Shown here: positions 1 through 11,633 of the stretch, piece by piece
How positions within the stretch are numbered: position 1 is the first letter of the stretch
How the letters are laid out: each line of letters begins with the position of its first letter
Assembly: GCA_033085395.1 (NCBI GenBank)
Contig: JANQBS010000143.1
Coordinates: forward strand, 40,063-104,062
Length of the DNA: 64,000 nucleotides
Origin: Xanthoparmelia taractica
Lineage: Eukaryota > Ascomycota > Lecanoromycetes > Lecanorales > Parmeliaceae
Direction: 5' to 3'
Made by a program: the position numbers and the translations under genes
The notes under the pieces: model-generated
The model's input: only the letters and a program-made list of their open reading frames with translations
What the model was told of the DNA's origin: nothing
Databases searched by the model: none

Positions 1-1747
1 AAAGCTTCTGTCAGAGTATGTTGCCGAGAGTGCTTCCTTTAGCGCGCTAACTATCTTCAAAGTCTCCTTGACGCCTCTGGGAACGACGGAGATCGAGGTG
101 CTCTCATTGCGAGCTTCGCTGAAGCTTTGGTAGTTGATGGCAATCCCCATAACTACATCACGCTTCTTGACCGTTTGGTTGATGATTATGACAGTCTATT
201 TGATGGTGAGTAGGTCAGAGAGCTGTATAGTTGCAGTCGCTGACAGTATACAAGACCCTTGCGCACAACTTGACCAAGACGGTAACACTCGATCTGCCAC
301 AGGTTCTTTGACAAGGACCCGATCAATCAATACTGGGTCTCTCAGCTCAAATGCTTCGTCTCTGAAGAAGAGATTTGGACTTGGAACCTTGAGCCGTGAA
401 AACAGCAAGAATGAATCTGAGTCCAAGGTCGCATCAATCTGGCGTACCCTAAGCAAGAATGCCAGAAGCCCTGGTGAGGGCCAGTCCCAGCCACCAAGTC
501 TTTCCAAAGTCTCCTTGGGAAGATCCAGATCAACAGATACAGACAACCGAATGCTCCCACCATTGAGACCCGTATCTCGCGACAGGCCTACAACCTCAGG
601 TCCGATGACGCAAAATGAGTCAAAACCCCGCCCTGGAAGCGCACATCTGAATACTTCTACGCTGAGCAGTATTGGCGAAGGGACGCCAACCCAAATTGCT
701 CCTTTGCCGAAGAAAAAGCATCGTCGTAGCTCACTCTCTGACATAACGTCAATTCGAGACCCAGATGTCATTGCCGCATGGTCTCCACTACAACCTCGTA
801 AGCTGGCGAATCCAAGGGAAAGTAACAGTAGGATCGCAACACCACCAAGGACGCCGTCCTCAGTCAAGCAATCTCCGATTCAAGGTATCACAAAGCAGTC
901 TCCTCAATTATCCGGATTGCCACGACGGTTCGGGTCACCACAGCGAAAAGAAAACTCCCCAATCCGAGAGACATTATACCGGAAACAGAATTCTCCATCA
1001 GCGCCTCGAGCTCCAAGCGCTAATTTAGCTGACAAAAATAAATCGGAAGAAGTCGTGATTACAAGCTATAGCCCTCAGAAACGGCAGATCTCACGATCCG
1101 GCATCCCTGCGCCCAAGGGCGGACTCAGTGAACGCGCTTGGCCTCCCAATGGTAACACTAACCCCTCTAAAACATCCTCTCAGCCGCCTCAGAAGCTACG
1201 CATGCAAAGCCCACAAAAGCTTCGTGAACGTTTGAACCAAGAGAAGAAGAGTATGGCCTCTGCCGACTCCTCTTTCCAAGCTGAAATTGCGAAGATTGGC
1301 GAAGAAATATCTGCTGTATACAAGACTCAACGCTCACCTGTGAAAGCTAAAAGTCAAACCCAAGTCCCCGCAGCGTCACCGTCTCTGCAAACCCTTTCAA
1401 CTCAGCTGGCCAACGTGTCCAGCATGCTTTCCAACTTCACAACGACCCATACCGCCTCACTATCCTCACTCTCATCGGACATTGAGTCCTCACTCTTGGT
1501 CAGCGACAAGAAGGCCCGAAAACTCGACGAATTATACCGCGAAGCTAACGCAGAGAATGAAGCCTTGTATGAGCGTTTCAATGATGAGTTAGGAAAGATA
1601 CTGGGGAAGGTGAAAAAGGGCGAAGGACTAGACGAGACAAGAAGCAAACTGAAAGAAGCGCAAGAGGAGGTGGCGAGGCTAAAAAAGGAGAACGGGAGGC
1701 TAAAGAGGGAGGTCATTGGTCTGAGAAGCTTGATGAAGGAAGGTTGA
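1..1747 (+). CDS. 3' part of a coiled-coil protein resembling Rid1-type GTPase-binding proteins (5' end outside window)
   Basis: The open frame ending at the TGA at 1747 is rich in Ser, Pro and Arg. It closes with a coiled coil (about the last 90 residues) holding the motif LDELYREANAENEALYERF. From memory this layout resembles the C-terminal half of fungal Rid1-like GTPase-binding proteins, which carry a formin-type GTPase-binding domain upstream; that part is not in the window. No ATG near 134 is a true start, because a protein-like stretch (GDRGALIASFAEAL) runs in another frame at about 63-205. I infer two introns, roughly 16-62 and 206-254. Each has a GCTRAC branch point but would end in AAG rather than CAG or TAG. 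Alternative acceptors at 42, 236 and 302 exist, so the 5' exon joins are uncertain. The C-terminal 500 codons are secure as coding; the family name is tentative. Confidence 0.6.
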
Positions 1748-2539
1748 GGTGCGCTGGTGTTGGCAATGCTAATTGCTTACATGACTCGGATACTGGCATG
1801 GTGTTACGATATGAGAGGTTATTCTTGTGCCAAAAGTACTGAAGGAGTAGGGCGTTGAGGTCTTCTGGCAAAGGTCATTGCATGTCCGAGGAACGCCGAA
1901 GGACCCTCCAACAGGCAGTGATATTCCGTTGTCCGCATATTCGATGCGCACCAATCGCATGTGTTACTACTGACCAGAGTCTTGTTCTGCTTTTCCTGCT
2001 CTTTTGCGTCATGCCTTAACCCTTTCAGTCATACAGCGATTCCCATCGAATGCATTGATGCCATGAGCCCCTTCGAACCGGCACGCATTATCTGCTACAA
2101 CGCTGCTCGGCCCCTCTAGCTCAACATTTTCATACAGGTGCTCAAGGTCCCTGGTGCTCTGGGTTGACAGGATGTTTGCGCGATGGTTTCGCTCGATTGC
2201 TCGCCTGTGTGTGGGTTAAGAATGGACTGCGGAACGCGTATGTGCATGTGTAATGGCACAGATGGATGTGCATACTTTTCCCGTCTCTCCTTCTCGGATA
2301 TGCAGACTTTCCTCAAGATGCACCAATCATAGATAGGCTCCACGATTCGCGAGTCCCCCCATCGACGACTTCAGATGTCCACTGACGTTATTGTAACAAG
2401 AGTGTGGGGACATGCATATTGAGGAAGCCGCTCCCTTCTCCTCGGACGAAGATGTATATATGAGTGGCAGTGTTCCCACACCCCGATTCTTTATTACCAG
2501 CGTCGGTTCACTGCTTAAACCTCCATCTATCTCGTCGCT
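1748..2539. promoter_or_regulatory. Intergenic region with TATA box for the secreted-protein gene
   Basis: No gene is seen here. A TATATAT element at 2455-2461 lies about 80 nt upstream of the ATG at 2540 and is the likely core promoter of the downstream gene. Confidence 0.4.
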
Positions 2540-3076
2540 ATGCTTTTCACCGCTATCTTCTCCTGCCTGTCCCTCCTTGCTGCGTTCCACGCATCTGCAC
2601 AATCAACCGCGACGCCGCCTCCTCCATATCCTCAAAACGCCACCACAACCGCAACCGCAACCCCAACCTGCGCCTCCCCCGCCGGCTTCGCCAACACCGT
2701 CGTCCCCGCCCCCCGCGCCCCCGCGACCGCAGAATTCGAAATCGCGCCCGCCTTCACGGCCGCTCACGGCCTCTTCGAAAGCATCACCGACGACAACACG
2801 CTCTCGGAAGCAGTCATCGCTACAGCCTGCTTGGACAGATGCATCGCGTACCAAGCCAACAACAGCACGACGGGGCCGTGCCTGAGCTTCTTTGTGAATA
2901 TCGGCGTGCCGATTCCGCCGACGGGGAACGGGGGCCCTGCGCGGTGGTTTTGCGAGGGGTATGATGCGTCTTTGGCTGAGGATGGGAGTGATTATGTGCC
3001 GGTGGGGGTGGAGGGGAGTTATATGCATGGGTTGGGCGTGAACAGGGTGTGTAATGGGACGTATAGGGCTTATTGA
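2540..3076 (+). CDS. Small secreted protein with six mature cysteines, unknown function
   Basis: This is a single-exon gene of 178 codons. The first 20 residues form a clear signal peptide: a hydrophobic core ending near AAFHASA. It is followed by a Thr/Pro-rich linker (about residues 21-45) and a compact domain of about 130 residues with six cysteines, including CLDRC and GPCLSFF, plus N-glycosylation sequons (NNST, NGT). The protein should enter the secretory pathway and act in the wall or outside the cell. I do not recognise the family; the CxxxC spacing recalls PAN/apple-like fungal secreted proteins, but this is weak. Codon third positions are very GC-rich compared with neighbours, suggesting strong expression or different ancestry. 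The ATG is the first after the TATA box and gives the best signal peptide. Confidence 0.75.
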   Translation: MLFTAIFSCLSLLAAFHASAQSTATPPPPYPQNATTTATATPTCASPAGFANTVVPAPRAPATAEFEIAPAFTAAHGLFESITDDNTLSEAVIATACLDRCIAYQANNSTTGPCLSFFVNIGVPIPPTGNGGPARWFCEGYDASLAEDGSDYVPVGVEGSYMHGLGVNRVCNGTYRAY

Positions 3077-4389
3077 GAAGAAGAAGGGAGGGAGGGATGA
3101 TTGATTGATTGATTGGCCGGCTGGGATAGCCGTACGAGGTACCTGCAGTTATCGGGGTTGTGGTTGACGTGATCTACTGATCTTGCGTTTGCGGGGATGC
3201 TCGATGATCTGCACACTCTTTTATGCATGATTCTTTAATCTAGAGATCGTCGAATCCCAGCTTTAACATGGTAAACCCAAAAGTTATTAGCCGTTGATTT
3301 ATGGGGCCATAGACGGCATGTTCATTCCGAGCCAGAAACGTGCAGATTCTCCCTTTCGTCCCAAGAGTACCGCCGCTGGTCCGTGTCCGAAGATACGGAG
3401 GACGCGCCTGGACCTTCCTCCATCCTAGCCTTCTGGGCTAAAGTTGCCCAGGGACACTCGGTGCCTTGAGGTATGGATCACGCTGGTTTGCTGCTTGTCA
3501 TGATGGGATGACAATGGGCGGATTTCGGGAAAGCATCAATGCAAAAATTAATTGGTACCCAATTTTTGGCAGGTGTCACGAATACCGTCAAAGAGCTTGG
3601 AGTCTATCGTCGCCGGAAGAAAGAACCTAAATCATTGTATTTTTCTTGGTATACCCGCTTTGCTTTCCCAAGGTACGTACTACTATAAGGTCGATGTTGG
3701 CGGTCAGTGAGGTTGGCACGTGCTGAAGGTAGATGGTCATCTGATGTTCCATGATTGTCTTTTGGGACGCTAGATATGCGATGGTGTCTTGCATAAAAAC
3801 AAGGATTGAATCTTTAGCAGGTGGTGTTTTTATGTACTTAGTAATCACGACTGGGTTTGTTTCGCTGCAAGAACAGCGCATAGATGTACTTCGAGATGGG
3901 AGATGGGATTGTGTTTAAAAATCGATTTGGAAAAAATACTACGTATTGCGATAAGCGGAGCAAGATAAGGTATTAATTAAAGTAGGCTCTTCCGTTAATT
4001 TTTTTAATTTTGCGCAGACAAGCACCGAAGGGCGAATTTAATGATGTAAAACAACGGGGATTGATGCCCTTTCCCTTTTCCTGTTCTTCCCCCAGAATGA
4101 TTATGCTGAGATGGAAAGGTCAGCAGACGGCCTGATGCAAGCTAACCCAATATCATTCCGATAAGCACTTTGGCACACAGACACAAATGTGCTTTTCCAT
4201 CTCTCAGCATTTTCCTTTCCTCTCATCTTCACCGCTTCAAACCCCCGTGGAAAACGCGTGTGGAAATGAGCTTCAACCGCGTCCGCTTCCTCACACTTGG
4301 AGGCAATAGGCAATCTCACCTGAGTCCTTGGATTTAATTCTTAATAAATCAGCTGGCTACAGTTTCTCCTTCAAATAATAAGCATTAAT
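3077..4389. other. Gene-poor spacer, 1.3 kb
   Basis: I see no convincing gene, RNA or mobile element. The stretch around 3900-4030 is AT-rich. The only open frames are short and lack protein-like composition. Confidence 0.5.
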
Positions 4390-7300
4390 ATGCGTCCTAA
4401 TGTCTCGCGACCCTCCAAAACGCAACGAGGCAGGGAACCCTCGCCCTTCTCATCTCCAAACTCCAACCTCCACGCCTCTCCCATAGCTGCACGAAGGGGC
4501 TCACTTGAAGAGCGTCGGAGACCAGCTGCCAAGTTTGATCAGCCCATATCTCCTGGCTCAGCGGATACGATCCACGACCAAGATCAAGAGGAAGAGGATG
4601 GAGAGCAAGAGGACCAAGACGAGGAATTAGACGAAGACGAGCCTGGAGAGCTATCACCCTTGCTGCCCATATTTTCCGCTGCACACTTGGGTATGTCAAC
4701 TCTTCCCTCCAAAATCCATTGCATGTACTCTTTTGACCCTTTACCCAGACGCCCTGCCAGTGTATAACCTCACGCACACCATTCGCCTCCTCGTCGTGCC
4801 ACGATGCGAGACCACCCTCTCTTGGGACCAGCTAAGGTCCCCCCAAGTGTCGCAGTTCCTTGTCAAGCCAATCCAGCAACAGATCCGAACCTCCCATTTC
4901 TCAAAAGCTACATTATACGCTCTGATGGCAAATTGCCTGCAGTTCAACAAGGAGGTCTCCCTGTACCCTGGCAACAGCGGCGCAAGCAAGACAAGGGCGC
5001 TGGTTTGTGAGCTTCTTGCTATTAAGTTGCTTAAAGAGTTCAGCACGAGAGAATTGGTACGTTGATCTTCTACAGAGATAATGTTTCAGCCAGCTAACAT
5101 GTACTAGATTGGTAGCTAGCTTCGTACAGTCCTGCCTTCCTTCCATACTGACTTTTGATCAGATGCCCTGTCGTACGATTTTTATCCCCTTCAAGGCCTG
5201 CCTACAAGTAATGGAAACGTCACTCCTGGACCTAATTGGGACTCTTCAAACGGAGGAAAAGCCCAGCCACGGGCAGCTCGCATTTCTACACTCGAAATAG
5301 CCATCCGCGCTCAATCCAAAAGGTTCTTAGCTCACCCATTAGTGGTGCAGCAACTGGAAGCCATCTGGGCGGGAACAATAGTGTTCCATGCGGCAGCGGA
5401 CAATCTCCATCGACCTCCAGAGAAGGTGACACCGAATCAGAACCGAGGATATGGCGCCATTGGATTGGGAGGCGCAATTCTGCAGGCGTCACCCGATCGC
5501 TTACAGCCAGCGAAGCAAAGAGATCACCTTGACCCTGTCAGCTTCTCGGTTCGTAGATCGGCCACCTTGTATAACCCTCGGGATGCATCACTTTTTAAGC
5601 TTTCGAGGTTGCGGGTCCCTCGGTACCGCCAATTCCTCTCCACGTGCTCATTCGCGGTCTTGCTTGGCCTCTACTTGGCTGTTCTCATTGAACGATCTCT
5701 CACAATCACTGCCTTGGAAGTCGTCTTCTGGTTCTGGAGTGCTGGATTCATGCTCGATGAACTCGTGGGGTTCAACGAACAAGGCTTCAGTCTGTACATT
5801 ATGAGCTTTTGGAACGCCTTCGATCTCGGCATACTGCTACTGCTTGTTGCCTACTACTGCATGCGACTCTATGGACTTTTGATGCCCGACGTTCGCAAGC
5901 ACCATACCGCTGATAACGCCTACGACCTCCTCGCTGCTAACGCTGTCCTGCTATTCCCACGCTTGTTTTCGGTGCTGGACCACTACCGATACTTCTCGCA
6001 GCTCCTGATTGCATTCCGTATGATGGCAATGGATCTTGTGGCTGTCTTCGTTCTTATCGTCATAAGTTGCAGTGGCTTTTTCGTTGCATTCACTTTATCC
6101 TTTGGCACTGGCGATTACGATGCTGCATCTGTGGCGTACGCTCTTTTTCAGATGCTTATGGGCTTTACTCCGGCTGCTTGGGACTCCTGGGGAACTTACA
6201 ATATCCTTGGAAAGACCATACTGACGCTGTTCCTCTTCATCTGTCACTTCTTGATCGTGACCATTCTCATCACAGTCTTGACAAATTCCTTCATGGCTAT
6301 TGTTCAAAATGCAAACGAGGAGCATCAATTCGTATTTGCCGTCAATACTATCTCGATGGTCAAATCAGATGCTTTATTCTCGTATGTTGCCCCAACAAAT
6401 GTTATTGCCTGGCTTCTGGCTCCACTCAGGTTCCTGTTGCCATTCCGTCAATTCGTCCGTATTAATCGGACTGTCATCAAAGCCACCCATTTCCCGGTCC
6501 TATTTCTTATCTATGCCTATGAGCGCACGATTCTTCGACAGTCAATGTTTGAAGCGACTGAGCTTGTTGAGCACCGAGGTCGGCGAGGTCTAGAAGTGCG
6601 AGCTTTCGAGCCTCCTGGTGCAGGGTTAAACCTATTCAGCCCCAGGTTGAATCGACTGCGTGAACCTTCAGTGGCGACTTTTCACAAAGACCGGGCTCTT
6701 GAGGAAGTCTTCCGACGACCTTTCAGAGACAACACAGTGCGAAATACCCAGAAGAGCCACGAGCGCCGAAAGACCAGCAATGTCGTCAATAATTGGATGC
6801 AGAATATGGGCCCTAACGGAACCGCAAGCCCACCAGACGAACAGGATCGTTCGGTAGTTGACAGATTGGAGGCTCGTCGTGTCGCTCATCGAAGGTCTCA
6901 GCAGCTAGCGCGAAAGCGACAACCCGGGCTTGGACGTGACTTTACCGATGCGACAATGTCTATCATGTCAGATCCTGAAGAGTTTGTTGGAGTCGGACGT
7001 CAAGAACGCCTTCCACGTCGCGGAGAAGATGGTGATCTACCGAATATGAGTATGGATGACATACCAAGACAAACCGATGCCGACGGTGACGATGAACTTA
7101 TCACGAGCGACGACGAGGATCTGATCACGTTGGATCGACCGAGTGCGACCCCAGATAGGAAAGTACCGATCAACCAAGATCTACGCCAGCAGGGTGAGGA
7201 CTACTTCCAACAGACGCCCACTGCTAAGCCCCGGATACCACACTTCTCATCAGACTTATCTAATCAGGCAAGGTCCTCTCCACCCAAGGTTGCTGCGGTA

Positions 7301-8053
7301 CGGATCAACGTCCAGCGTCCAAATCGCGCAGGGCATATGCGCAATGTTTCTACCAACACCGTGGTGTACGATCCACCTCCGCCCGTGAACGATTCGTCTA
7401 CCTCATCGCCTACCCGCAAGGCAATCACCGCGAGAAATAGTGTCAGGAATACCGGGACTGTGACACCAGCCGCATCAGCGGGAAGACGCACACCAAAGCG
7501 TCAGCTGCCCGGAGCTTCTCGGCCGAGACCCATCATGCCGCCTCGTTCTGCCTTCCAATCCGCACCAGATCTCGCCGGCATGCTCGGTTTCGCCCAAGGA
7601 CGCGGACGCAGCAGTTCTTTCACAATGGATCTCGGCTCTGATATCGGTGACAACAAAGCCATCGGTGGCGGCTACATTGGTGGCGTGCCCAACAGCTTTG
7701 CCACGCAGATGGCTTATGCGACAGGTGCTATGAGAGCCGGTCAAGCTGCTGGTGGTGGAAATGAGGAGCAGCAGAGGATGGGCAAGTTGATGTTGGCTAG
7801 AATGAACACACTTGAGGAAGGGTTCAGAGAAGTGTTGAAGGAGGTGAAAGATTGGAGGAAGGACGAGACGAAGAGTGCCGGCGATGCACCGGAGGTAAAA
7901 TTCGCAGAAATGAAAGTCGCAAAGACAAAAAGCAAGAGGAGCGGTAATGGGAATAAGGAGGGAAAGGCGAAGGCGAAGACAGGGGACCAGGGGGGTGAGG
8001 CCAACAACTACGGATCGCAAGAGGATACTCGGGGGAAAGGCAGCTCGATTTAG
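4390..8053 (+). CDS. YVC1: Yvc1-type vacuolar TRP cation channel, four exons with a 4-nt internal exon
   Basis: This encodes a calcium-permeable TRP channel of the Yvc1 family, which in yeast releases Ca2+ from the vacuole on hyperosmotic or mechanical stress. Exons are 4390-4690, 4749-5056, 5108-5111 and 5163-8053, giving 1167 residues. The 4-nt exon (ATTG) restores phase and gives the join RELIDALSYDFYPLQG. The N-terminus is acidic (about residues 50-90). A helical cytosolic domain with LLAIKLLKEFSTREL follows. The membrane region (about 355-600) has six hydrophobic segments and a pore-like segment (MLMGFTPAAWDSW) before the last helix (TILITVLTNSFMAI). The long tail has acidic patches, low-complexity Pro/Arg stretches and a short coiled coil near the end. 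It is longer than yeast Yvc1 because of the tail. All introns are 51-58 nt with CTAAC or CTGAC branch sites. Confidence 0.9.
5108..5111 (+). other. Four-nucleotide micro-exon of the Yvc1-like gene
   Basis: ATTG lies between two 51-nt introns: 5057-5107 (GTACGT donor, GCTAAC branch, TAG) and 5112-5162 (GTAGCT donor, CTGAC branch, CAG). Without it the flanking exons are out of phase; with it the protein reads through as ELIDALSY. Confidence 0.75.
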
Positions 8054-8904
8054 CAAGGCGTTGTGGATTTAGATGTGGTTTTCCGGTGGTGGTTTGCTCA
8101 TTCATAGAGAATTTCATCTGCTTTCTCTCTTACTTTAGATGGGTGGCGTCTTCTTCCTTCAGCTGTACGATACCCTTTTTTTTTAGCTCGGCGATAGATG
8201 GGATGGCTACCTTACTTATATCAGTGGCTTCTAGGCACTTTTCAGAACATGCTTGCTGCCTTTATCCGCAAGATTTCTTTATATTTATTTCTCTGTAATC
8301 ACAATGGCCATCATTCCGAGTTTCTCTTCCAACTACACCATTCGCGGCAAATTCGACAATACGTCGATTTTTCCAGTGGTAAGCAGCAGGTGGAAGCTCT
8401 TGCACCGCAGTGATGACAATAAATAATGCCATCAATCACCAACTGCTTTTTCCGCTCCGTTCTTTCGTGGCCGCAAAGCCGTTGGCCTCAATTAACAACG
8501 TGTTAAGCCAGCCAGCCAGCTCTTGGGTTACCCTTCGACGGGGGCGATTATTCGGCAGGTACGAGTACAAGAAGTCTGCGCAGGTTTGATCGACTTGCTG
8601 CTGAGCCTGATCCGCGTGTGCTTACTGAATGAAAAATATGCGGATTGGTTATGATAGTGATTTGTGTGGTTGTTATATTCAGTTCGTGGCATATGAGAGC
8701 TATGGCGAGAGAAAGATGACACGTTGGAAGAATGAACATGTAGGTTTTTGTACATACCAGTTTCGTTACGTGCAAACGTTGGTTCTTGGATATTGTGAGG
8801 TCCAAAATACGTCATCCATAAACCATTGAATACTCTCAATGAAGTCAACTAAATGGTATAATGAGACTGAAGTCATCCACTTGACACGACCGAGGCCTTG
8901 GTTC
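8054..8904. other. Intergenic region between convergent genes
   Basis: This region holds the 3' flanks of the Yvc1-like gene and the P450 gene. I see no additional gene in it. Confidence 0.5.
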
Positions 8905-10631
8905 CTAGCCAAGTCTTTGAACCGCACGGCAGGGAAGATCATCGCTCGGTTGTGCCCGCTGAATTTGATATCCCCTCTCGCCGTACACTGTGGATATATT
9001 TTTGGTCCCCCTCACGTGGTCCAAATCTTCGTATGCAAGTCGAATGTCGAATGCTCGGGCCGTCATAACCATAATCACCTTCATTTCGATCACAGCAAGC
9101 TCTTGCCCGATGCAGTTTCTGGGCCCGTGCGAAAACGGCCGCCAAGCCCCTTTGATCGGATGTAAAGGATCGTCAGGTGGCACGAGCCACCGTTCTGGTA
9201 TGAAGTCATCAGGCCTCTGCCAATACCTAGGATCTCGATGTATGGCTTGTGGGTTATCCCAGACGAGAAAGCCGTCAGTAGGGAAGTGGCGGCCTGTATC
9301 GTCTATAACGTTAAAATTAGGCTCGCCAGCTCGAGTACCTGAGACAGCCGGAAACATTCGCATTACTTCTTTAATAACAGCAAGGGTATAATGGAGCTTG
9401 TTCAAGAGAAAGGGGTCTGAGCTAATGACCGACGCTACGTCTGACTTGTCTGAGCCAATCACTGAGGTATGTTCAGCGCGAACTCGTGCGAGGACAGTAG
9501 GGTAAGAGGCGAGAACATAGAATACATAGCAGACTGTGCTGCTAGTTGTATCGTGGCCGGAAAAGAGAAACAGTTTGATTTGACTCATCGTGAATTCCTT
9601 GAATGTGGCGTCTAGATTATGGGTTTTTCTTTCTACGTTTTCTGAAAGATATGCAGTCAAGACCAGATCCATGATTGATTTGTTGCTTCCCTCGCTTTGA
9701 ATTTCCGCAAAGCGGCTGTCAATTTCCCGAGTAATGTAATTGTTCATACGCCGCGAGTTGTACCAGTGGACAAGAGGCCGCACGGGATTGTATTTTGTGA
9801 ATGGGTTGATATCGGTTCCGAAGGTCAGCCACTTGACTTGCATGCGTAGACCATCTACCAAAGGATTGCTTTGTTGCTGAGAGTTGAGCTGCGTATTCCT
9901 GTCAGCTGTCAGCAGCAATTTCCAAGACGTTCTCATTACAAGATCTCACATAACGATCCTTCCAATGATATCCATGGTCAGGTTGTCTGTCAAGTCTTTC
10001 ATGTGAAAAATTTTCTGATTCCGCGAGAGATTTCGTAGAATTCCGCAAAATCGCTCCGTTTCCTCTACTATACCTCCAGTCAGATTCATAAGATAACTTG
10101 CACTGAACCCTGGGTTGAATATTCCTCTCCAAGTTTTCCATAGTTCTCCCTCCATCGTAACCAAGTCCATACCCCCAGCTATAGGCTGTAGAAAACTTTT
10201 CAAAGCAGGGTACTTCGGGAGAGAGTGCTCCTGCGTGATCTGATATAATCCGTAGGTTGAAGTTACGACGAGCATCTGAGGGCCAAATGGCCAGGTATCC
10301 AGATAGTAGATAGGACCAAGTTCTGGCAACTCTCGTCGGATCATGTCTGGAAGATAATTGGGATGAGCATCTTTGGGTAGGAAGGACTTTATCTTGTAGC
10401 AGAAGTATAAGTGCCCGAGTACTGGATCCCATGGCGGCATCGGCTTGAGTAGCGTTAGCAATTAGGTCTCCTTGTGGTCAAAGACCTTGCCTGGAACCGT
10501 ACCAACCCTAGATTTCTGAGTCTTGCAATGGTAATCCGCGCTCTGTAAAGCTTAGCCAGGAAGTTGAGGAGCGCCGCGAGAAGGATCGTTGCAAAGATAG
10601 CCGATAGCGAGACATAGTCTTGGAACGTCAT
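8905..10631 (-). CDS. Cytochrome P450 monooxygenase, CYP59-like
   Basis: Three exons on the minus strand (10631-10503, 10443-9950, 9898-8905) give 538 residues. The N-terminus has a membrane anchor (about residues 8-26), then the Pro-rich hinge PMPPWDPVLGHL. All P450 signatures are present: I-helix SGHDTTS, K-helix ExxR in KEVMRMFP, the PERF-like FIPERW, and the heme loop FSHGPRNCIG with the axial Cys near residue 470. The exon-2 block with EHSLPKYPALKSFLQP and GELWKTWRGIFNPGFS resembles the CYP59 group (StcS/AflN type) from memory, so oxidation of a polyketide or lipid-like substrate at the ER is possible, but the substrate cannot be read from sequence. Intron 1 (10502-10444) has a GCTAAC branch but ends in AAG. 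No other biosynthetic gene adjoins it. Confidence 0.88.
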
Positions 10632-11417
10632 GCTTCACTTCCTGTTCTCACTCTTGCAATGAGAAGATCCAGATGAGAGCTTCTGTAGTCTCGGCAGTAG
10701 TTCCGCCACTGAGAAGGCAAGGCTGAACATGCGATTTAGAGGAGGTGGATGCTTGATGACTCTAAAGGCAGCTAGATGGTCGTAGTTGCGGCGCATGAAT
10801 GGGGTATGGGCGGATGGAATCTCTCAGTAGCAATGTGGCAGGTAAAGAGATGAGAGGATCTTTTTGTGTCGCGGCGCCCGCGTGGCGTGGTATTCTGTGA
10901 CCAGACTCTCTGTATTTCAGACGTTAAAGTGGAGCACGAGAACGAGCAGCGGCCAGGCTCACAGGAAGTCATGACTTCAATTCGACTTCCAACGGCCCTG
11001 GAGATTTGGTTGCTAAGTTTGAAACCGTATCTCCTTTTCTTTGCCGACATCATTGCTCGCCACAATTGGCTCGTAACCTTATATACATGCATCCATTCAA
11101 TCAATAACATCATTTCCCAGGAGCTCAGGACCATCATTCAGCACCATAGTGCCCACATTCATTGTCATCACACCGTCAACAGCATCTCAAGCTCGGTTAC
11201 ACCGCAATGATTGCAGCACTGCGGTCCGTTCTTCATCTTTTCCGCTGCCAACCTCCAACCACTAGCTTTTCCATTTGTAACACCGCTACGCGTGTCAATC
11301 TGCCACCATACCTTCTTTTCTCGCACAAACCCCTCAACAGCCTAGCTGCGAGGAACGATCTACTCCCCATTGCCCTCTGCACCTCGACCCCTATATCCAA
11401 TCCCAAGCTTTCCATAT
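10632..11417. other. Intergenic region with a TATATA motif on the plus strand
   Basis: This is the promoter side of the P450 gene. On the plus strand a TATATA motif near 11081 precedes a small open frame listed separately at 11207. Nothing else is recognised. Confidence 0.4.
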
Positions 11418-11449
11418 TCAAACCCCTCCACCTTCCCTGCCAGCTTTGA
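11207..11449 (+). CDS. Possible 80-aa basic protein (uncertain)
   Basis: This is an ATG-initiated frame of 80 codons about 125 nt downstream of a TATATA motif. Its N-terminus (MIAALRSVLHLFRCQ) is basic and amphipathic, as in mitochondrial presequences. It runs convergently into the better supported 71-aa gene and overlaps its end by about 30 nt. There is no recognised domain, and chance is a real alternative. Confidence 0.22.
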   Translation: MIAALRSVLHLFRCQPPTTSFSICNTATRVNLPPYLLFSHKPLNSLAARNDLLPIALCTSTPISNPKLSIFKPLHLPCQL

Positions 11450-11633
11450 CCTCATAGTTTCTCTCCGTATTGGCTGGCCCTCCTGCCCCGCTGCGATTCT
11501 GTCCACTTTCCCTTTGGGCCTGCTGAGCCATTACCGTTTTTGACTTAAGGCCCAGGTAGAAAGCGCCGCTACCGGCTACCGCGATGAGGCCGAGGGTGGA
11601 CGGTCTAGTCAGGACGGAGGTAAAGTGCGACAT
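11418..11633 (-). CDS. 71-aa single-pass membrane miniprotein, probably mitochondrial
   Basis: This single-exon small gene starts with MSHFTSVLTRPSTLGLIAVA. A hydrophobic segment (about residues 13-28) is followed by KSKTVMAQQAQRESG and a polar, Gly-rich tail ending in GREGGGV. The layout, a short N-terminus then one membrane span then a charged tail, fits a small mitochondrial inner-membrane or ER protein. From memory similar proteins of about 70 residues occur widely in Pezizomycotina without assigned function. There is no signal-peptide cleavage site. The start is the only ATG that includes the membrane span. Confidence 0.6.
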   Translation of the reverse strand: MSHFTSVLTRPSTLGLIAVAGSGAFYLGLKSKTVMAQQAQRESGQNRSGAGGPANTERNYEVKAGREGGGV

